Source: Phallusia fumigata
Lineage: Eukaryota; Chordata; Ascidiacea; Phlebobranchia; Ascidiidae
Reading direction: 5' to 3'
Assembly (NCBI GenBank): GCA_008931825.1
Contig: QXVZ01002123.1
Coordinates: 1 to 22,340, forward strand
DNA: 22,340 nucleotides
Shown here: piece by piece, positions 8,849-20,100 of the stretch
How the letters are laid out: each line of letters begins with the position of its first letter
Position numbering within the stretch: position 1 is the stretch's first letter
Program-made: the position numbers and the translations under genes
Notes under the pieces: generated by a model
The model's database searches: none
The model's input: the letters and a program-made list of their open reading frames with translations, nothing else
Told to the model about the DNA's origin: nothing

Positions 8849-11126
8849 GTACACACACAGCCAGGAAATGTTCATCAATTTCCTTAATGCCTCAGTTTTC
8901 TTAACATCCGTGCTTTGTTTTTTGTTTATTCACTTCTTTTATCGGATTTTTGTAGATTCGAAATGAATTTTATGATGTTTATCATACCTGATTGTTCTGT
9001 GTTAAGCATTTTAACTTTGAGTTTGTTAAATTATGACATATAACTCTCCCCAAAAACTGCTATACACCAATATGACTGCTCTACCTGGGAGGTGTGTTGC
9101 AGTTTAGGCTTATTCCGACACTCGATTACAGCGTAAGCACAGATGTAGTGGGTTTATACAAGTTTACTCCCAAGTCAAAACTGATAATGCAAATCAGTTC
9201 AAAACCAAATTAACCCAGATACCACATTCCAAGTGTTACGGCAAGACCGTTTACCATGCGATTTTCGGAACGCCGTTCACACGTCATGCCACTGGTACAA
9301 TCAATTAATTTGAGCGCCTTGTTTTGGTTCGGTTTTCCACTGGTGCAAATTTGTCAGTCTGGGCAAGTGTATGGTGTAACAAAATTGTTCATTTTTGCTA
9401 ATATAGCCGTGTTGAAGGCCTAACAAGTTTTCTCACGTCGTTTTCACCAATCGTTGTGATTTGTCTTTTCGCGGGCTAACTGAACTATTCGTCTGTCACG
9501 TCATAATTGACAAAACAATGTGTAGTAACGCGACCGGACTGTTTTCCTAGAGTGTCGCAATAAGTTTGAAGAAAATGTGTTGTATATCCTAAAGTTGCTA
9601 AGTTAATGCGAACTTCTGTGTTGTAATGTCCAGGCAAGGATGTAGTAGAACTAAATTTAACTTGTTTATTGTCAATGACAGACGATAAGCTAAAATTGAA
9701 ACTGTTGTTGACGTTGTGTACCAAGTTGATGTGGCACTGCCTCTTTGCATTGCTGGTAAGTATAGTTCTAAACCCTGAATGTGTGCCGTTATTCCTACCG
9801 AAACAACCTAACTCAGTAATATTATTTACTGTGTAGAACCTGTTCAACTTTGAATTCCGAAAGTTTTGTGCTAAGTGCCAGCCCCTGTGGCAAAGCATTC
9901 GGTAAGGTTTATTAATTATGCGTTTTTGCTGGGATGTTGTCGTATTTATGATTTCGTTTTTCTTGCACAGAAAAACTGGGGTTGATCGGAAATTCCCCAA
10001 GCAAATAAAGTGGTTTGTTTTTGGACCCGAGTTTTCATTTAGCCTTGTTTGGCGCTTTGCGTGATCGAGGGACACGCGAAAGTAAGTGTTACAATCTTGC
10101 TTTTATTTAGTAATGTGTTTGTACAACAGAGATTGAAACAAGCTGGTGAGTTTGTGTTTATATTTGTTCCGTTACGATCGTTTGTAAATCTAGCGGCGGC
10201 AACTCTTTGTTCAAAAAAACCTCTTGTGGCGCTCGTTATTCACTGAAGGTGAAGACTGGTGAAAGTTTGTAAACTGGTGTTTTCCAATTTGGGTGCAGTT
10301 AACACTCAGACTGTGGGTGTCACTTAAAATTTTTGCTCGACGCCAGTAAGCAGCGACTTTACCTGCAAGGTTTTTAGTTGTATTATCGCGGTAATGTCCG
10401 CTATTTTAAAGTTCGACGATTTTGAGGTAAAATAAACCTTTACACAAGTTTCGTATTCGTAATGTGTGTTGGTAACTTATTTTCTGTCGTGCAGACGATT
10501 GCTGACAAGTTACATTACAACTTTAAATGCCGGCTTTACATTTCGTGAGCTGTCCCATATTATTTCGCTTACCTCTGCAAGCGGCAATCAAGAACATTTT
10601 GCACACAATGCATTGCAAAGGAAGTGTTTGGTTACATTGTTTGCTCAACGACAGGCCAAGCATAGGTCGCGACTTAGCTTTTCGCAAAGTTCCTTGATGT
10701 TAAGCTCAGAGCAAAGCCAAACTCTATTTTGCCGTATTGGTGCTACCTTTGGGCGTACAGGGATTTCCCCAAACTCTGTTGACAAGAGTTTTCTTTATGT
10801 TCATATTAAACTCAAAGAAAATATGTTAATTTTTGTCCAACAGGTTTTAAACGTCAAACAATATTCGACCCTTAAAGTAACACAAATCTAATATGTATCC
10901 TTTGCATATTTGCAGTTGTCATTCATAATACCCGAGTAACTTGCCTGCGTATATCTTTTGAAGGTTGTTCAATAGTCAATACAACATGGAAGAATTTTCA
11001 AAATCAAACTTGCCTCAAATAAAAACATGAGCTTTATCGATCGAAGAGAAAAAGGCCGCTTGAAACTTATCTCGGGAAACAGCATTCCTGCTGCCGCATT
11101 TCCAACAGCAGCAAAATAGAGGCGCC
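8849..11126. other. Intergenic region between gene A and gene B
   Basis: About 2.3 kb without X or EGF exons. It contains an inverted copy of a dispersed ORF-bearing repeat (9485-10075, minus). Short minus-strand stretches up to about 10900 also look protein-like but are broken by stops. The gene B promoter should lie near its right end; no TATA box or other core element is clear. Confidence 0.55.
9485..10075 (-). pseudogene. ORF within a dispersed repeat (uncharacterised)
   Basis: Open for 196 codons on the minus strand. Its C-terminal half is shared with two copies in the 17007-18128 intron on the opposite strand. Shared words include LTSNAKRQ / [13 protein letters not shown]-x-NNSF and NKQVKF. 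In the copy ending near 18050 the homology shifts frame, so that copy is broken. The alternating hydrophobic, Asn/Lys-rich texture is loosely like the beta-sheet regions of large lipid-transfer proteins (apoB/vitellogenin type), but I cannot name the family. It could be a transposon gene or a spread host exon. No initiation context or splice model is convincing. Confidence 0.4.
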
Positions 11127-11190
11127 ATGTTAAAAGTCGTGTTGATGGTTGTTGTTGTTGCTTTGGTGGATTTTAGCAAATGTGAAATTG
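11127..11190 (+). CDS. Gene B exon 1: signal peptide
   Basis: ATG in the context ggcgccATG encodes [20 protein letters not shown] then Ile and a split Gly codon, ending at donor gtaagt in phase 1. One basic residue, then a hydrophobic Val/Leu/Ala core and polar residues is a classic signal peptide. It joins in frame to the X6 exon (GETWVRDE). The last 13 exon bases and the donor are the first unit of a downstream 73-bp tandem array. Confidence 0.85.
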
Positions 11191-14100
11191 GTAAGTTTGT
11201 GTTCATGTGAGCAAAGTCTAGTGTTGATTTTTGAAGTCTGTATCTTTACCAAATGTGAAATTGGTAAGTTTGTGTTCATGTGAGCAAAGTCTAGTGTTGA
11301 TTTTTGAAGTCTGTATCTTTACCAAATGTGAAATTGGTAAGTTTGTGTTCATGTGAGCAAAGTCTAGTGTTGATTTTTGAAGTCTGTATCTTTACCAAAT
11401 GTGAAATTGGTAAGTTTGTGTTCATGTGAGCAAAGTCTAGTGTTGATTTTTGAAGTTTGTATCTGGCCTTTTAAAGTTTGTCATATTTGTTCACTGCTTT
11501 ACGATATTTTTATTTAAATAAAGTCGAGAAAGGATTCTTAAGTTGTAATGTTGCTGGTTCTTGTAACCAACACTCATAATTTGACTATGAGTCAGAAACA
11601 TATAGTTTTAATATTATCAGGAACACTTTTTAGCAGTTGTAGATTCCTTTCTCCTATTTACAAAGGCAAGTAAACATGCCCTGCTTTGAAGAGTTACATG
11701 CTGATGATAAGCGTAGTGCTTGTCAAAAACGTCAAAAAATGGATCTACACACATTGGATTGTATGTTCCTGTTTCAAATCAAAATGTGTGCATAACACCT
11801 GTTTGTATTCGAAATGCATATAGCATACAGGTCATATAACACTCTTTTAGGAGTATTTGCATTGTGCATGGCTACTTTACTGCTTTTTCAAAAGTCATGT
11901 AGTCAAGGCCATACTTAATTTAACATATTTAGGAGAGACATGGGTGCGTGACGAGAAGCAAGTGGGACGCAACGTTTACTATGACAAGAAAATAGTGGAA
12001 GTTGTCTACGATCAATGTTTCACTGGGACAGCAATGTATGTAGAAGCAGAAGTTGGTGGCGAGAACACTGGGCCTTTTACGTTTAACGCAACAATCCTCA
12101 ACATCTACCAATGGGGATTTAAAGCCCTTGTGCAGCGGACTAACCTGGCATGGCTTGACAGGCGGCAAATTGGTATGGAATGGTAAACAATTCAATATTC
12201 AGTAATTGGTCCAAATATAGAACGTTTTATTGTTGTTAGTAATTAATTAACACATTGATCGGTTATTAGCAGTTTAAGTATTTGTCGGATGTTAATATTA
12301 ACACGTTTATATTGTTTCTTTTGGTACAGGTCAAATCATTTCACAAGATATAACGCAAAATTGGTATTGGAGAGGAGTTGTTATGTCATGGAAAGCATTT
12401 TTTGGTATGAAATGACAAAAACATTTAGTTTGCCTTAGTAACGTTTGGATTTATCTGTTACACTTTGCGTGAGCTGTGGCTAAAATTGTACAATTTCTAA
12501 AACTATTTGTAAAAAAGATTCAACGCAATAATCGTTTTTTAGTTAGTAACAAACATATAAATTTTTTGTACGTATATTTTTACCATTTTACAGAATCCAC
12601 AAGTTTCAATTCTAATCCCTGTAGCAATGAAGCAAATTGTACCAATGCGAAAAGCGGTGTAAGATGTCGTTGCACACCAGAATACGAAGGACAACTTTGT
12701 AACCGACGTAAGATTTTGTAACTTAATCCAATTGATATTCAGACATGATGCATAACAGATAACACAGTGTAATAAGCAATCGTACAATATATAATTTACT
12801 TTCTAGGCCTATTACACTGTTATCCGAATCCCTGTAACCAAGGAAACTGCACTGAACTTGCCAATGGTTATAATTGTTCTTGTGTAGCTGGAAAATGGGG
12901 AAAAAGCTGCAACAAGAGTGAGTAAATTGTAACGTTTTCTGCATTTGTTATCACATATCATGATTTGTTGTCGTAATACATCGTCGGCCACGTTTAGGAA
13001 ACACGTTTTAGCAAAAAAGTTGCTTTGCACCGCTGTCTGGTCGTTACGTTAGGAAAGTGAGTGTTGTATTTCCAAACCTACCACGTACACAGTTACTGAT
13101 AAGGTACAAAGAAACATATAAGTGATATGCTATTTCAAAAAAAGGAAAGGCGAATTGATCAACTAAATAACGATTTTTAAACGGCACACTGTGTAATTTT
13201 CTGTACAGGTTACGTGGAAAGGTATTCGCTTGTCCCAATCTACCGTCCATATACCACTGCCACAACAGCTACATTCCTTTACCCGTCATGTATCAGTGAA
13301 AAACCGGTTGAAGTGGAAACATCAATGGCCGTCCATTTGTTGGACTTTGCTCGAGTCAAAGTTGTAGAAATTTATAGCTGGGGAGTTTTTGTAAAAGTCT
13401 GGAGTAAGATGAAAGGTCAAAATCGGTGGTTGAGAAGTTTTCGTTTCACTTGGAGGGCACTGTTTGGTAAATGCTTTGTTTTGTTTGTGAACAGCACTAA
13501 ATATTCACATTGCAAAAATACAAGCCAGTACTTGTGTGTAAAACCCCCTCTACGTTTCGACAAACGCTGTTGTCATCGTCAGGATTGCAAGTAACTTTGC
13601 GCCGCTTTTTCGAGTCATTCCTGATGACAGCAGCGTTAGTCAAAACGTAGAAAATGTTTTACACACAAGTACTGGCTTGTATTTTCTTCTTGAGAATATT
13701 TAAAACCGGGAATTGTGTACCTAAGCACTAAATAAAATTTGGAAATATACCCATTTTATTTACCTGTTTGATTCCAGTTTGTGTTTAGATTTTTAGCTCA
13801 ATTTTTTCAAACCAATTTTGCACCCAACCTTATTGATTTGGGATTAGCACAAGTTAATCAACAATTTTTTTACAATGGACAGTGTTTTCGTGATTTGGAC
13901 AAAATAAAACTACGAAAGGTACGAGCGTACAGAAATAATTTTAAACATTTTTTCAGATTCAGTAAACTACACAACTAATCCTTGTCAAAACGGAGGCACA
14001 TGTGAAAACATTGTAAACGGAACGAGGTGCCTTTGTCCAGAATTGAACACTGGGCAGTTTTGTGAGACACGTAAGTTGCAACTTTATTCATGTCTTGTAT

Positions 14101-17100
14101 CGGTTATTAGGATGCTCTTCTGACTATTGCAACAAGAGCGTACATAAGTTGCTCTACATATGTAAAAAAACAGAAAAAGCATAAATGTGTTGTCTAAATC
14201 TATAAACGCCACGTGTACAAAATATTAATTTGCGCTGCTGGAATCGTTTTTTCGTTTACTTTGTGATAGGTTGATTGACCTTAAACACAAGGTCAGGAAG
14301 TACTATGATTTTAGGTTTGTCACTCTGCACATTGTTTCCTTGTTTAAACGGCGGGAAATGCATTCCTACTGAATCCAACTTCACATGCAATTGTTCAGAA
14401 CCTTACAGAGGAGAAAGATGCCAAGTCGGTGAGAATTTCACTCATGCTCTAATTTCGTGTAAGCATTTTGTTTTAAACCACATTTTGATAATTTGATCAA
14501 TTTCAATTCAGGACCAGAGTTTCAATCCAGTGTCCAACAAAACATCTACAGTGGTAAAAGAGCGCAATATGGAATGACCATTGACGTTGTGTATGATCGC
14601 TGTTTTAAAAAGGTCGCCAGTTCCGTCAACACAACGGTTGTAGGNTGTTCAGAACCTTACAGAGGAGAAAGATGCCAAGTCGGTGAGAATTTCACTCATG
14701 CTCTAATTTCGTGTAAGCATTTTGTTTTAAACCACATTTTGATAATTTGATCAATTTCAATTCAGGACCAGAGTTTCAATCCAGTGTCCAACAAAACATC
14801 TACAGTGGTAAAAGAGCGCAATATGGAATGACCATTGACGTTGTGTATGATCGCTGTTTTAAAAAGGTCGCCAGTTCCGTCAACACAACGTTTGTAGGTT
14901 CTACTCGGTATTCAGGCACATTTAATACCACGATTGTTGGAATTTATCTGTGGGGATTTAAAGCTCATTTCCGAAGTTTTCGTCCCAGATTTTGGAGCCC
15001 AATGAACGTAGCGTACAAAGCGCTATTCGGTAATACCCCTTTTTGTTGTAAATTTGCAAATAACAATAAAACATGTGGCGCTTCCTACGTGCACTACTTT
15101 TTACGCAAAAAGCGTGGTTCCTGAAAAGTAGTCTAGTCAACAGTATCACAATAAAGTAAACATACTGTAACAAATAATGTAACGCTACAATTTGTGCGGT
15201 TTAAGACCGCTTACACACAAGTCAGTTGTTGATTGACGGCAGCACCTTGAATAAAACGCATATTTGTAATTAAGATACTTGGGAATTTGAAGGCTCGCCT
15301 TGCGTGGAAGCAGTGAAATGCGAGAATGATGCCCAACTTGGAAGAGTTTGCGTCTGCAAACCTGGATACTCTGGAGAACTATGTGATATTGGTTAGTCTC
15401 TTTCATAAATTGCCGGATTTCGAAAGAAAATTACTGTAACTTTTATTACTACAAAGAGCTAAATGCCAGTTTTCTATTTGGTCAGGCTGGCAACGCATGG
15501 CTATCATCAGCACGCACGCTTTAGGTCTTGACTGCCAAATAAACTTCCCCTTTGATCACCATTTTAAAACTGGTTGTAGAAGTGTTCTGTCTCCGCCAGT
15601 TTTCTGTAGAATTTTACAAATTTGGACTGCATATTATGTCAGTTTCAGATGCAATCTCATATTTTCAGCTTTGGTTTATTGTTACCCAAACCCTTGCAAT
15701 AATGGAAGCTGCATTGAACTTCCAAACGGTTACAACTGTACTTGCTTGAAAGGCACAGGGGGTTTAAATTGCGAAATAGGTAAGTTTTAAAAAACTTTGC
15801 GCTTTGTCTCGTTTTTGAGACCGTAAAATTATGTGTACCTAAAAACAGATGTGTTGGAAACCGGCGTTATCCGGAATAAGGAGTTTCTTTATGTGGACAT
15901 CATCACCTTTTAATTGCGCTGATAATGACGACAGTTTTTCGCTTCTATGCTTAAGATGAACACATTTCCTTTTTTTTGTTGCAGTAAAAAAGATTGGTGG
16001 CCGACACAGAGTTGAATCCCACATGTTCGATTTTTCACGTACCAAAACCTTTGATGTCGTATACAGTCGATGCCGAAGCGGAAGAGCTACAGAGGTTTCT
16101 ACATATGTAGTTGGAAAACGGCGACATTACGACACGTTTAACGCAACTGTATTGGGAATTTTCGATGGAGGGTTCAACGTTGTTGTCAGAAAAACTGACT
16201 GGTCAAATTCCAGATGGAATCTAATGCTACATTGGACAGCTTATTTCGGTAGGAAAGTTTAAAACGTTCTACTTTACCTGTAAATCTAAACTCTTCTTGG
16301 CGGTGCTAGTCAGCAGCAACGGTCAGTTTGAAGAAAAAAACATGTGTCAAATAAGATCTTTCGTGATCGTATTTAAAATTTCACTCTCAGTCTAGTTGCG
16401 TCTCCTTAGTATGGCGCATCCTGGAAAAGCACTTGATCGATTGGCCTAGGCTCATACAGGAAAAAAATCCTAATCAGGGATTAAATAAGTTTGGTGTAGG
16501 TGGCATCCACGACTAAAAGACCATTGTTGTCGCATTACGAAAATGTATGGGAATAATTTGGAGGCAAGTATTTTCGGGCATTTCTCAATGTTACAGATTG
16601 AGGCAAACATTTTAAAACCTATTGAAAAAGTTGCCTTACGATTGCAGATTCAGCAGATATGTTGGTCAGTCCCTGTGTAAATGCTACAGGCTGCACCAAC
16701 AACATTGGTGGTCCCGCTTGTCATTGTATTCCGGGTTTTTGGGGAAAACTTTGTGGCACACGTAAGTCCCTCGTTTCTAAGAATGCCTTTAGTCATTGGA
16801 AGCAATTAAAAGCTTTGTAATCATAAAGTTGGTAAACCGAACTTAGTAGTTTCTAAACAAGTATGTTGATGTTTGGTATTTCTATTCTTCAACTGTAGGA
16901 CTTTGCATTGTAAATCCTTGCCTTCACGGTGGGACATGTATTGAATCAGCGAATGGCCACAAGTGCTTGTGTTCAGACGGCTTTGGCGAAGAGAACTGCA
17001 CGCTTAGTGAGTAAACTCTCTTGAAAAACAAAACAAAGTGTTTGTCACACTGTGAAAAACGCGGGCACCAGGCAAGGATGACAGTGCGGAACGGTACGCA

Positions 17101-20100
17101 CCAAAAATCAGCAAAACGTTCGTACGCCCTTCACAACGAGGTCCGTTACTGTTTTGCCACTGGGATTAGCACTTACTTTCGGTGTGCAAAGTTGAACAGG
17201 TTCTACATAGTAAAAACAATATTACTGTGTTAGGTTNACGCTTGTCAACAAACCAAAACCCGTTTTGATTAAAAACACCGACTTAAAGTCTTAGCTTTAC
17301 GTGAAGGTTATCTGATCAAAGGCAGTTTGGTGTTAAAATTCATTCCCAGTCATGTTACATATTCAATTATATTAGATATCAATCTAACCTACTTTTAGAA
17401 AAGTGCTGGTGATTAAATATAAACCACACCATGGACCAGCACAACCAAGCAAAACGATTACATTTTGTTACAAAGCCTCGATTGAAATAAACGGGTGTGT
17501 TAAATTACATCTCATTATTGAACAAAACAAAGTTGGCATAAGACTTGAAAAGCGTCACACTGGGCTATGCGAAAAACGCGGGCACCAGGCAAGGATGACA
17601 GTGCGGAACGGTACGCACCAAAAATCAGCAAAACGTTCGTACGCCCTTCACAACGAGGTCCGTTACTGTTTTGCCACTGGGATTAGCACTTACTTTCGGT
17701 GTGCAAAGTTGAACAGGTTCTACATAGTAAAAACAATATTACTGTGTTAGGTTTCGGTACGAATAAAGGCACATATTTTTGGTTTGAGACCACAATTACC
17801 AGCAATGCAAAGCGGCAGTACGACGTCAACCTGGTACACAACGCCAATAACAGTTTCAAATTAGCACTAGTCTGTCATTAGCAATAAACAAGTTAAATTT
17901 AATTTTACTAAATCCTTGCTTGCACGTTACAACACAGATGTTCGCATTAACTCAGGAACAACTTTTAAACATGCAACACGTGGCATATTTAGTTTAAATT
18001 TATCCAAAAGAATTGAGATTGCTTTGTCAATTATGTGTCAATAAGACGAATTGTAAAGTTGGCCTGGTAGAAATATAAATCACAAGGGTTGGTGAAAACG
18101 GCTTAACAAAATTGTAATTTGTGTTTAGTGTACATCGGTGGAGAAAATGATTACAGGTTTTCGTTCGAAGAGAAAAATATATCGATAGTGTATAGTACTT
18201 GCAAAGCAGTAAAAGCTACAAGAATGGATGTTTCGATGCGTAGCAACGCATCCGGTTTTAACGAAATTCAAGTGGCAGAGGTTCATCTGTGGGGATTTGT
18301 TGTGAAGTTGCCAAGCTTGTTGATCCGCAACCACAGTGTTTTCAATATAACGTTAAAATGGAGAGCGTATTTTGGTAGGTAAAAACTGGACTAAAGTATT
18401 CTATAAAATCTTTTGCAAACTTTAGCATGTAATTCAAAGATCCACAACATTTTTACACAAATCCATGTTCGAACAACGGATCATGCAGGAATACATTGGA
18501 TGGGTTTGTTTGTTCTTGTTCAGAAAGATATACAGGAAGGCGTTGTGAAGTTTGTAAGTATAAATTACGGTTTACTTTTTAGAAGAACATTCATAAGTTA
18601 GGTTTGAAGTTATGTCAGTAAAGAGTTAAGTAAAAAAGACTTTCTTAGGTCATGATAATGCAAGGGACATCATATCAATAAGATAAGTTACAAGAGTTTT
18701 GTTTACTTACAAGCCAGTACTTGTAAAGCATATTCTACGTTTGCACAAACACTGTTGTTATCATAGAAATGCTAAAATACACATATCTTTCCGTACTGGC
18801 CTGTGGCATATTGAGATTGTTGAAAACCATTAAATTTGAACACAATAGGCATAGATTTTGTTTGTTATAGCGCTTTTTCTTCAATTGATAAAATTTTAAG
18901 AAGAAATCACAGATTATTCTAGACAGTACTTAGTCTAAAATAGTTTTTTACAAGAAATGTTGATGAAGCTAAAATTTGCGTCTATGCGGTTGCTAACTTT
19001 GTTGCAGACATTCCTGCTTGTGCATCTTATCCGTGTAAAAACAATGGCACGTGTGCTGACACTCAGGCTTCGTTTAATTGTCACTGTACCATACGCTTTA
19101 CTGGATCCCGCTGCGAAGTTGGTAAGTACAAATATCATCATTGAAAATTAACTATTTGTCACTTATCTAGTTTCCCTGCCGTATCAAAAGTAACATATTT
19201 TAAGCTAAGAAAGAATATTTTTAAAGAGAAACCCATTTTCTAAGCCTTTAAGCTAGTTTGAAAAAAACATCGCAGTAAAAAGTAGTACAGCTTGATTATA
19301 CACGAGACAATCAAAAAGGATTTTAACATCCTCATATTTTGTATTTAATAGAGCCGAATATCCGGAAGAGGGTCAAGCTTCCAACGCACCATTTGTTTGA
19401 GCCCCCTTACAGTTTGGTGCAGAACATTACATTCAAACGGTGTTTTTCGGGAACGTTGGTACGAGTAGATGTAACAGGAGTTGTACCGAGCTACGGGACA
19501 CACTTGTTTAACTCATCTGTCCTCGATATATACCCATCGGGGTTTCAGGTGAAAGTGTGGAGAACTGGCCCTTTTGACTTTGGGTTTCATCCGTCATATC
19601 TCCCTCGTGAAGGCTATTTCCCACCTTCCCTATGGGTGTTCAACAGAGTGAACCTTTATTACCAGGCTGTCTTTGGTAAGCAAGAGCCCATTAAGCATTA
19701 AATCCAAGTTATTAGCGTAAAGCATGACAGTTTCGTTAGTCCAATTTTCCAATTTAAAAATGTTTCAAATGATTGTAAAAACGCGAGTTAACTCACAATT
19801 TCACTGTGTATAACTTGTTCTTCTGCTTTGTTTTTTACCTTTGCATCAAAAATCAAGCGGCTCTAACACAGGGTATACGCATAAAACTAAAACTCCTAAT
19901 TGAAATGTTTTCACAGACACTAATGGCTTTCAGAACACCCCGTGCGTTAACAGCTACAGTTGCAGTAATAGCCCAGCTGGAAGAAATTGCAACTGCAGAC
20001 CGGGCTATACTGGAGAACTCTGCGAAAGTCGTAAGAATAGTAACTGTTTAAATTTCGTATTTGCCGTTTACTAAAAAATCATTTTTTTTTCAATTAAATC

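Larger units (their letters stand above)
17007..18128 (+). other. Large repeat-bearing intron of gene B (1.12 kb) with assembly join
   Basis: The largest intron. It contains an N at 17236 and two direct copies of about 180-190 bp (17056-17235, 17574-17753). The second copy continues to about 18050. Both relate, in inverted orientation, to 9485-10000. Confidence 0.7.

Noticed and set aside
10466..10891. 141-codon + strand ORF in the intergenic region
   Set aside because: No recognisable motif, no homologue elsewhere in the window, and no splice or start support. The minus strand of the same region looks at least as protein-like.
11178..11464. CRISPR-like array
   Set aside because: Units are directly adjacent with no variable spacers, and the setting is a eukaryotic intron.
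14512..14644. An additional X domain between units 7 and 8
   Set aside because: Essentially identical to the start of X8 and truncated at N14645; best explained as an uncollapsed contig overlap.
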